Positions 1 through 5,484 of a stretch of DNA of 11,303 bases are shown here, in pieces (position 1 is the stretch's first letter; every line of letters starts with the position of its first letter). The stretch spans positions 1 to 11,303 of the forward strand of contig CAZNSG010000074.1 in assembly GCA_964575715.1 (NCBI GenBank), given 5' to 3'. The DNA comes from PNAI01 sp964575715 (GTDB lineage: Bacteria > Pseudomonadota > Alphaproteobacteria > Rhizobiales > Xanthobacteraceae). A program made the position numbers and the translations under genes. Under the pieces are notes generated by a model. It was given only the letters and a program-made list of their open reading frames with translations. It searched no databases and was not told where the DNA came from.

Positions 1-494
1 GGCAGGTCAGTCAAGTGGCGGTGATTGGCGCCATGGCGACCGGCTGGAATATCGTGGGAACGGGCGACTTCAATGGCGATGGTACCGCCGACATTCTTTG
101 GAGCAACAATACCGGCACGGTCGTGAACTGGACCATGGTAAACGGGCAGGTCAGTCAAGTGGCGGTGATTGGCGCCATGGCGACCGGCTGGAATATCGTG
201 GGAACGGGCGACTTCAATGGCGACGGCACCGCCGACATCCTGTGGCACAACAATACCGGCACTGTCGTGAATTGGACCATGGCAAACGGGCAGGTCGGCC
301 AAACGGCGGCTATCGGCGACGTAGCGACCAACTGGGACGTCGTAGGGACGGGCGACTTCAATGGCGACGGCACCGCCGACATCCTGTGGCGCGAGAGTGG
401 TGGCACCGTCGTGGACTGGACCATGTCAAACGGTCAGGTCAGCCAAGTGGCGGTTATTGGCGCCGTGGCGACCAACTGGCATATCTACGATTAG
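1..494 (+). repeat. 144-bp tandem coding repeats (three copies plus a partial fourth)
   Basis: Direct repeats with a period of 144 bp (48 codons) start at 1, 145, 289 and 433. Copies 1 and 2 are identical over their first 79 bp, and by hand count differ at about nine positions in the remainder. Copy 3 differs more, mostly in its first third, and copy 4 stops after 62 bp. The array runs off the left edge, so the copy number is a minimum. The pattern fits recent duplication or gene conversion within the repeat-protein gene. Confidence 0.95.
3..494 (+). CDS. FG-GAP/VCBS-repeat protein, C-terminal part (5' end outside window)
   Basis: The frame is open from the left edge, so this is the C-terminal part of a longer protein and the true start is not visible. 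It consists of 48-residue repeats: three complete copies and a short final one that ends in HIYD and a TAG stop. Each full copy carries the core GDFNGDGTADILW, an Asp/Asn-rich loop of the DxNxDGxxD type known from FG-GAP/VCBS repeats, which bind calcium and form beta-propeller blades. It also carries a TVVxWTM strand. Such proteins are usually secreted or surface-exposed, often through type I systems, and act in adhesion or carbohydrate binding; the exact role cannot be read from this fragment. No catalytic domain is visible. It lies on the same strand as rfbD but 472 bp away, and is probably a separate transcription unit. The repeat assignment is secure; the function is open. Confidence 0.85.
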   Translation, partial: QVSQVAVIGAMATGWNIVGTGDFNGDGTADILWSNNTGTVVNWTMVNGQVSQVAVIGAMATGWNIVGTGDFNGDGTADILWHNNTGTVVNWTMANGQVGQTAAIGDVATNWDVVGTGDFNGDGTADILWRESGGTVVDWTMSNGQVSQVAVIGAVATNWHIYD

Positions 495-498
495 GATT

Positions 499-545
499 CA
501 GGCAAACCGCTGGAGTGGCCGGCTCTATAGTTGCCTGTTCTTAAT
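499..545 (+). terminator. possible weak terminator after the FG-GAP gene
   Basis: CAGGCAA at 499-505 pairs perfectly with TTGCCTG at 531-537, a 7-bp stem that begins five bases after the stop codon and is followed by TTCTTAAT. The 25-base loop is long and the T-run is interrupted, so this is at best a weak intrinsic terminator. The position is right for ending the repeat-protein transcript. Confidence 0.3.
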
Positions 546-870
546 CGCAGTTCGGCGTCAACCTCCTCGAATGAATGCGGCTGCCGGGTCTTGATTCGGA
601 AATCGGCCGGTCCGCGAAGAGCAGACCGAGATAGGATGCGCGGGAATTTTTTGGTTGCAGCCGGATCCTTCTGCTGCGTCTATTGCAAGGCATCGCCCGC
701 TTGAGCAGACTGCATCAGGTCATGCTGGTAGATTATGCCGGCTTTCGAGCAGAGGCCGAAAAAGAATCACGAGCTTTGCGGGCGGCCCGGTTCATTGCCA
801 TGATGAGGGAAGGGCAAGGAGTGAACGTCATCTGTGCCGAGGAAATAATTTGTAGATAGAGATGGGTTGT

Positions 871-927
871 TGTTGCCCTGCTCGAAGCATCTGCCGTATC
901 TTTGAGCGCAAATTGCAATGGGCAACA
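871..927. repeat. 8-bp inverted repeat upstream of rfbD
   Basis: TGTTGCCC at 871-878 and GGGCAACA at 920-927 are exact reverse complements separated by 41 bases. The spacer contains the small palindrome ATTGCAAT at 912-919. The pair lies 40-96 bp before the rfbD start, so it could be a regulator site or a leader-RNA stem. It has no T-run and is not an intrinsic terminator. Function is unknown. Confidence 0.4.
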
Positions 928-966
928 TCGACCGCGCCATTCGCTGGACAAGAATGATCCAACCGC

Positions 967-1929
967 ATGAACATCCTGCTTCTGGGAAAGAACGGTCAGA
1001 TCGGTTGGGAGTTGCAACGTTCGCTAAGCCCGTTGGGACGCGTCATTGCTCTGGGACGGCAGGATGCCGATCTTGAGCAAGCGGATGCGCTGCGCGGCCG
1101 GATTCGGGATCATCATCCGCAAATCATTATCAATGCCGCCGGCTATACTTTAGTTGACAGAGCCGAAACCGAAATCGAGGTGGCGTACCGGATCAACGCC
1201 AATGCGGTGCGCGTCATAGCTGAGGAAGCCGGTCGTCTAGGGGCTTGGCTCATCCATTTTTCGACCGATTATGTGTTTGACGGCAAGAAGGCCGGCCCCT
1301 ATCTCGAAACCGATCCAGCGCATCCGCTTAATATCTATGGCGAGAGCAAGCTCGCCGGCGAGAATGCCATCCGCAATACGGGGTGCCAGCACCTGATTTT
1401 TCGCAGCAGTTGGATCTATTCTCTGCGCAGGAGCAATTTCCCGCTGGCAATTCTCCAACGTGCGCTACGGCAGGAACATCTCGAGGTTATCAGCGATAGT
1501 ATTGGTGCCCCGACAAGTGCACATCTCATTGCGGATGTCACTGCGCTTGCCGTCTTTCAGATAGCTGCGGGCAGTCTGAAGAGGGAAGATTCTGGCATTT
1601 TTAATCTGACCGCAACGGGAGAGACGAGTTGGTACGAGTTTGCCCGCTTTATCGTTAGCCGGGCACGTGAATTTGGGCTACCGATAAAGGTACTATCGGA
1701 GGCGATATTCCCGACCAGAAGAGAGAGTTATGGCGCGCCCGCTAGGCGTCCCGAAAACTCGAGATTGGATGTCCGGAAGGTCAGCCAGAAATTCGGTTTG
1801 ACGCTGCCTGACTGGAAAATTCACGCCGCAAGATTCATGGAGGAAATATCGCGGCCCTCCCAATTTCAAGAATTCTTGTCGAAAGCTGAAGGCGAGAATT
1901 CTATTCCGCGCGGGCGCTTATTTGCCTAA
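967..1929 (+). CDS. rfbD: dTDP-4-dehydrorhamnose reductase (RfbD/RmlD)
   Basis: This enzyme carries out the last step of dTDP-L-rhamnose synthesis, the NAD(P)H-dependent reduction of dTDP-6-deoxy-L-lyxo-4-hexulose, in the cytoplasm. The 320-residue protein is a short-chain dehydrogenase of the extended RmlD type. The N-terminal Rossmann motif GKNGQIG lies at residues 7-13. The motif FSTDYVFDG at 98-106 holds the active-site Thr/Asp region, and the catalytic Y124-x-x-x-K128 follows in YGESK. The C-terminal RRPENSRLDVRKV stretch is typical of the family's substrate-binding part. Length is slightly above the usual 290-300 residues, with an extra tail of about 20. The ATG at 967 is the only start that keeps the full Rossmann strand, although no strong Shine-Dalgarno precedes it. 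It is separated by 93 bp from the aminotransferase operon and lies apart from rfbB, rfbA and rfbC, which are on the other strand. Confidence 0.95.
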   Translation: MNILLLGKNGQIGWELQRSLSPLGRVIALGRQDADLEQADALRGRIRDHHPQIIINAAGYTLVDRAETEIEVAYRINANAVRVIAEEAGRLGAWLIHFSTDYVFDGKKAGPYLETDPAHPLNIYGESKLAGENAIRNTGCQHLIFRSSWIYSLRRSNFPLAILQRALRQEHLEVISDSIGAPTSAHLIADVTALAVFQIAAGSLKREDSGIFNLTATGETSWYEFARFIVSRAREFGLPIKVLSEAIFPTRRESYGAPARRPENSRLDVRKVSQKFGLTLPDWKIHAARFMEEISRPSQFQEFLSKAEGENSIPRGRLFA

Positions 1930-2022
1930 AGATGGAGTGTGTCATCATGCGCAATCCTCCATGAAAAGACGGAGCTTGCATATGACCGGGGTGGAAACTT
2001 TCTAGTTGCGAGATAAATTGCG
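1930..2022 (+). other. rfbD-aminotransferase spacer with start-codon hairpin
   Basis: This 93-bp spacer has no T-run terminator, so read-through from rfbD is possible. At its end, AATTGC (2016-2021) and GCAATT (2026-2031) form a 6-bp inverted repeat whose four-base loop, GATG, contains the ATG of the aminotransferase gene. A longer-range pair ATGGAG (1932-1937) and CTCCAT with an 18-20-base loop is also present but weak. The ribosome binding site before 2023 is poor (GCGAGA only). Confidence 0.35.
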
Positions 2023-3150
2023 ATGGCAATTCAGCTTTTCGTTCCAAAATTTCGAATCGACGAATGTCTGGAAGGCATCCGGGAGTGCCTTGAAAAGGGA
2101 TGGACCGGTCTTGGCTTCAAGACGGTCGAAATGGAAAAGGCGTGGTCGAGCTATTCCGGCCTGCCGCACGCTCATTTTCTGAATTCGAACACGGTGGGGC
2201 TGCATCTTGCGGTCCATATGTTCAAGACGAAATATGGCTGGGCCGATGGCGACGAGGTCATCACGACGCCGTTGACCTTCGTTTCGACAAACCACGCCAT
2301 CATGTACGAAAAGCTTCACCCGGTTTTCGCCGACGTCGATCAGTATCTGTGCCTCGATCCGGACGACATCGAGCGCAAACTGACGCCACGCACACGCGCT
2401 GTGATGTTCGTCGGACTCGGAGGCAATACCGGGCAATATGAGAGCGTAGTGGATCTATGCCGGCAGAGAAACCTCATGCTCATTCTCGACGCCGCCCACA
2501 TGGCCGGGACCCGTTGCAACGGCAAGCATGTCGGAGCGGAGGCGGATTGCGCCGTGTTCAGCTTTCAGGCGGTCAAGAACCTCCCGACTGCCGATTCGGG
2601 AATGATCTGTTTCCGGGACAGCGAGGACGATGCGCGCGCCCGCAAGCTGACGTGGCTCGGCATCAACAAGGACACTTATTCCCGCACGACCACCCAAGGC
2701 ACTTACAAGTGGATGTACGATGTGGAGGAAGTGGGCTTCAAATATCACGGAAACTCTATCATGGCGGCGATTGGTCTCGTATCGCTGCGTTATCTCGATC
2801 ACGACAACGACTATCGCCGGCAGTTGGCACGCTGGTACGATGAACGTCTTTTAGGACTTAATAGTGTGAAGACAATTCCGGTCGCAGACGGGTGCGAATC
2901 CGCCCGCCATCTTTATCAGGTTCGCGTACAGCAGCGCGATGAATTCATGCGCGCGCTCAATGATCGCGATGTTTTTCCTGGCATGCATTACCGGGACAAC
3001 ACCGAATACCGGATGTATGCTCATGGCGCTGGGACCTGCCCGAACGCCCACGCAGCGTCCCGAGAAATCATCTCCTTGCCGATGCATATGGGCTTGACCA
3101 AGGCCGATGTCGGCACGGTGACCGAACTCTTCATCCGCTCCGCCAAATGA
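2023..3150 (+). CDS. DegT/DnrJ/EryC1/StrS-family sugar aminotransferase
   Basis: This is a PLP-dependent fold-type I transaminase that probably converts a nucleotide-linked keto-deoxy sugar to the amino sugar with glutamate as donor. The family is recognised from the N-terminal segment WTGLGFKTVEMEKAW, the phosphate-binding stretch NSNTVGL at residues 54-60, the PLP-ring Asp D156 in LILDAAHMAG, and the Schiff-base Lys K185 in SFQAVKNLPTADSGM. The length of 375 fits the family. Two details are unusual: the usual HxxG-type loop before the PLP Asp reads VGLGGNTGQ, and the lysine region lacks the common GEGG signature. Substrate is not readable; dTDP-4-keto-6-deoxyglucose from RfbB is the nearest candidate, as for WecE or VioA. 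Its stop overlaps the acetyltransferase start (ATGA), which supports a two-step aminotransfer and N-acylation. Family assignment is firm, substrate inferred. Confidence 0.92.
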   Translation: MAIQLFVPKFRIDECLEGIRECLEKGWTGLGFKTVEMEKAWSSYSGLPHAHFLNSNTVGLHLAVHMFKTKYGWADGDEVITTPLTFVSTNHAIMYEKLHPVFADVDQYLCLDPDDIERKLTPRTRAVMFVGLGGNTGQYESVVDLCRQRNLMLILDAAHMAGTRCNGKHVGAEADCAVFSFQAVKNLPTADSGMICFRDSEDDARARKLTWLGINKDTYSRTTTQGTYKWMYDVEEVGFKYHGNSIMAAIGLVSLRYLDHDNDYRRQLARWYDERLLGLNSVKTIPVADGCESARHLYQVRVQQRDEFMRALNDRDVFPGMHYRDNTEYRMYAHGAGTCPNAHAASREIISLPMHMGLTKADVGTVTELFIRSAK

Positions 3151-3656
3151 AACGCCCAATCGCACCGTTCGGCAATGGCGCCGTTCGCATACGTCCGATC
3201 GAAGAGCGGGATCTCGAAAGGACATTGGCCTGGCGCAACCGGGACGAAGCGCGTGTCTGGTTCAAGACATCGAGCCTTATCACGATGGAACAGCACCGCA
3301 GCTGGTTTCAACGTTACCAAGAATTGGATGACGACTTCCTGTTCATTGTAGAGAACGACGGTGTACCGGTGGGGCAGGTTTCGATTTACCGTATCGACTG
3401 GAAGACCAGCCATGCGGAAGTGGGGCGGTTTCTCGTCGCGCCAGAGGCTAGCGGACAGGGCTATATCGGACAGGCGTGTGCGGAGCTGCTTCGATTTTGT
3501 CTGGACACGCTCAAGCTTCGCAACGTTTTTCTTGAGGTTTATGAATCGAACCATCGTGCGGTTAATATGTATCGGCGAAACGGTTTTGTTGAAGAGTCGC
3601 GCCATGATGGATTGATACGCATGACGCGCGCACTGGCACCGACAGGAAAAGAATGA
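3147..3656 (+). CDS. GNAT N-acetyltransferase, likely for an amino-deoxy sugar nucleotide
   Basis: A 169-residue acetyltransferase of the GNAT superfamily, resembling the RimJ/RimL and PseH type. The N-terminal RPIEERDLERTLAWRN (residues 16-31) and the ITMEQHRSWFQR segment (44-55) are typical of PseH-like enzymes that acetylate 4-amino sugar nucleotides. Motif A spans VGRFLVAPEASGQGYIGQA (91-109) with the acetyl-CoA pyrophosphate loop GQGYIG. Motif B follows in VYESNHRAVNMYRRNGF (about 134-151). Its ATG overlaps the aminotransferase stop in ATGA with no separate Shine-Dalgarno, indicating translational coupling. It probably N-acetylates the amino sugar produced by the preceding gene, in the cytoplasm. 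A different acyl group or a protein target cannot be excluded from sequence alone. Confidence 0.85.
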   Translation: MKRPIAPFGNGAVRIRPIEERDLERTLAWRNRDEARVWFKTSSLITMEQHRSWFQRYQELDDDFLFIVENDGVPVGQVSIYRIDWKTSHAEVGRFLVAPEASGQGYIGQACAELLRFCLDTLKLRNVFLEVYESNHRAVNMYRRNGFVEESRHDGLIRMTRALAPTGKE

Positions 3657-4450
3657 GCGACCGCAGTAAGCTGCTCACGGACAGCGTTAAATCGTTCAAG
3701 GTGTGGCGGGTGTGGATGTTCCTCGGCATTCAGGACGTCAAGCTGAGATTCCGGCGTTCCTTCATTGGACCGTTGTGGATATTTCTTAACTTGGCCATTT
3801 TCGTAGGCGGGGCTGGGGTGGTTTATGGCCTGATATTCGGCCTCCCCATGAAAGAGTTTTTGCCTTTCCTCACCGCCGGTTTCGTCATTTGGGGTTTTAT
3901 CTTTGCATCGCTTTCCGAGTCGGGATTGGCTTTCGTCAATGCCGAGGGCTACATCAAGCAGTTTTCCTATCCAAAGCAAATTTATCTGATGCGTACCCTG
4001 GTCGTGTTTAGCACCAACATGCTGATCGGCCTGTGCGTGCTTGTTCTGCTGCAACTCGTATTAAACGGGTTTTTTATCGCCGGATGGTTGCGGGCGATAC
4101 CTGGTCTGCTTTTGCTGTTGCTGGCAGGTCTCGGCCACATTGTTATTTGCGCTTATCTTGGAACGCGCTTTCGCGACCTGCCGCATGCATCCGGTGGTAT
4201 CCTGCAGGTCGTTTTCTTTGTGACGCCGATTCTATTCCCGGTGAAGGTGTTGAGGGACCGGCAGCTAGACTTCATCTATCAATATAACCCACTCTACTAT
4301 CTTATCGACATTGTGCGGCACCCTCTTTTGGAGGGAAGCTGGGCGCAGCCGGAAAACTATCTCATCGTCGGGGCCTACGTCGTGGCGGTATGGACCGTCG
4401 GCGCCTTGGTTGCCCACAAGCTCGATCCGCGCGTGGTGTATCTCTTATGA
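3653..4450 (+). CDS. wzm: ABC-2 type polysaccharide export permease (Wzm)
   Basis: Inner-membrane subunit of an ABC exporter that moves lipid-linked polysaccharide to the periplasm. The 265-residue length and layout fit the Wzm/KpsM/TagG family. An amphipathic N-terminal stretch ends in DVKLRFRRSFIGPLW (residues 28-42), a hallmark of the family. About six hydrophobic segments follow, near 41-63, 69-90, 113-138, 146-168, 181-198 and 236-254. The conserved YNPLYYLIDIVRHPLL motif lies at 211-226. The ATG overlaps the acetyltransferase TGA, and AGGAAAAG just upstream gives a good ribosome binding site. The next gene encodes its ATPase partner, again with an ATGA overlap. Context of rhamnose and amino-sugar genes points to O-antigen or a similar surface glycan rather than teichoic acid; a capsule or other glycolipid remains possible. 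Confidence 0.93.
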   Translation: MSDRSKLLTDSVKSFKVWRVWMFLGIQDVKLRFRRSFIGPLWIFLNLAIFVGGAGVVYGLIFGLPMKEFLPFLTAGFVIWGFIFASLSESGLAFVNAEGYIKQFSYPKQIYLMRTLVVFSTNMLIGLCVLVLLQLVLNGFFIAGWLRAIPGLLLLLLAGLGHIVICAYLGTRFRDLPHASGGILQVVFFVTPILFPVKVLRDRQLDFIYQYNPLYYLIDIVRHPLLEGSWAQPENYLIVGAYVVAVWTVGALVAHKLDPRVVYLL

Positions 4451-5199
4451 TCGATTTTTTTATAGGACTCGAAGACGTAGGCGTAACCTTCGAGGGGCAG
4501 CTCAGCTCGCGTGAGAATTTCAAGGATTGGATTGCCAGCAAGTTTTCGAGTCGTCGGCAGATTTCCTCCGGCTACCGAATCGAGGCGCTGAAAAGCGTTA
4601 ATCTGGAAATTTGCCATGGAGAGCGCGTCGGGCTGATTGGACTCAACGGGGCCGGCAAGAGCACGCTCCTTAAGGTAATGGCCGGAATTTACCCGCCGAT
4701 GTCCGGCACTCTCACAATGCGCGGGCACGTTTGCCCGATGTTCGAATTTGCCACCGGATTCGAAATGAACCAGTCGGGCTGGGACAATATCCGCATCCGC
4801 GGGCTGTTGCTCGGCATGATGCCGGATGAAATTGAGGAGAAGCTGGCGGAGATCGCAGCCTTCACGGAACTTGGCGAATTTCTGGATTATCCCGTGCGAA
4901 CCTATTCCACCGGCATGTTTATCCGGCTGGCATTCGCGATCTCGACCAGCATCAACCCGGAAATCCTGCTGATCGACGAAGTCATGGGCGCGGGCGACCT
5001 CAAATTCGCCGAGAAGGCCAAACGCCGGATGTGGGAATTCATGGAGCAGGGCAAGATACTTGTGTTTTGTTCGCATAACCTCCATCTTCTTCCGGATTTT
5101 TGCGCGCGCACGATCTGGCTGGATCATGGACGGGTCATGATGGATGGTGAAACTAGTGAAGTTGTGTCCAGCTATACAGCGAGTCAAAGCACACTTTAA
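4447..5199 (+). CDS. wzt: ABC transporter ATPase for polysaccharide export (Wzt, short form)
   Basis: Nucleotide-binding subunit that powers the Wzm permease. I chose the ATG at 4447, which overlaps the wzm TGA in ATGA, rather than an in-frame ATG at 4390 inside wzm. The protein is then 250 residues. Walker A is GLNGAGKST (65-73), the Q-loop position is in the family-typical MFEFATGFEMN region (98-108), the signature is YSTGM (153-157) in place of LSGGQ, Walker B is ILLIDE (173-178), and the switch His is H210 in FCSHN. The sequence ends soon after the ATPase fold, so it lacks the C-terminal carbohydrate-binding domain of about 150-180 residues that O8/O9a-type Wzt proteins use to recognise a capped chain. 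It belongs with the short types of Klebsiella O2a, KpsT or TagH, where export is not tied to a terminal cap. Confidence 0.93.
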   Translation: MIDFFIGLEDVGVTFEGQLSSRENFKDWIASKFSSRRQISSGYRIEALKSVNLEICHGERVGLIGLNGAGKSTLLKVMAGIYPPMSGTLTMRGHVCPMFEFATGFEMNQSGWDNIRIRGLLLGMMPDEIEEKLAEIAAFTELGEFLDYPVRTYSTGMFIRLAFAISTSINPEILLIDEVMGAGDLKFAEKAKRRMWEFMEQGKILVFCSHNLHLLPDFCARTIWLDHGRVMMDGETSEVVSSYTASQSTL

Positions 5200-5484
5200 A
5201 TTTCAGTTTCAGCTCAATTGGACAGCTTCCCGGAAGCGGTCGCGCTCTGTCCTTGAACGACAGGGACGCCAATGGGCGATGGGACGCCGAAATCACATGG
5301 CGGGAGGCCACAGAAACGATCCTCAACATCGCGTCCGAGCCTCATTTGCTATGCGCTTGCAATCATACATCTCTGAACATTGGCAGTTCCTAGGAAAGGC
5401 CGGTTCATATCCAGGGATTGATATTCTTCGCACCCAACGTGAATAATGTAGGCGAGAAATTTAAACGGGCCCTCGACGCTGTTT
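5200..5484. other. convergent intergenic region between wzt and the GT4 gene
   Basis: The two operons meet here tail to tail, so terminators for both are expected, but no clear GC-rich stem followed by a T-run is visible. Small structures are CTGTC-7 nt-GACAG near 5248-5264, the palindrome TTCCTAGGAA at 5387-5396 and GGGCCC at 5467-5472. Two + strand frames stay open across much of it (5144-5446, and 5160-5393 without an ATG). Neither has a recognisable product or ribosome binding site. I treat them as chance or as the remnant of a lost gene. Confidence 0.5.

Larger units (their letters stand above)
495..966. other. 472-bp intergenic region, no convincing gene
   Basis: This gap separates the repeat-protein gene from rfbD. 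It holds the possible terminator near 499-545 and a small open frame at 722-859 (ATG to TAG, 45 codons, charged in its middle) that has no recognisable family and no clear ribosome binding site. It also holds an 8-bp inverted repeat, TGTTGCCC at 871-878 and GGGCAACA at 920-927, in the likely rfbD leader. The rfbD promoter is expected in the last 150 bp, but I see no sequence close enough to a sigma-70 consensus to mark. Confidence 0.6.

Noticed and set aside
1..494. Tandem repeats as a CRISPR array or non-coding satellite
   Set aside because: The period is 144 bp (divisible by 3), the frame is open throughout, and the translation is a clear FG-GAP/VCBS repeat.
722..859. Small + strand ORF of 45 codons between the FG-GAP gene and rfbD
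   Set aside because: No recognised family and no clear ribosome binding site; the frame extends open upstream to 635 without another ATG. It may be a gene remnant but is not supported as a CDS.
4390..4446. Earlier in-frame ATG for the Wzt ATPase
   Set aside because: It lies 60 bp inside wzm and adds residues that do not fit the family; the ATG at 4447 gives the same ATGA overlap as the other genes of the operon.
5144..5446. 100-codon + strand ORF overlapping the end of wzt
   Set aside because: It overlaps the last 56 bp of wzt in another frame, has an Arg/His/Gln-rich composition typical of a shadow frame in GC-rich DNA, and has no recognisable domain.
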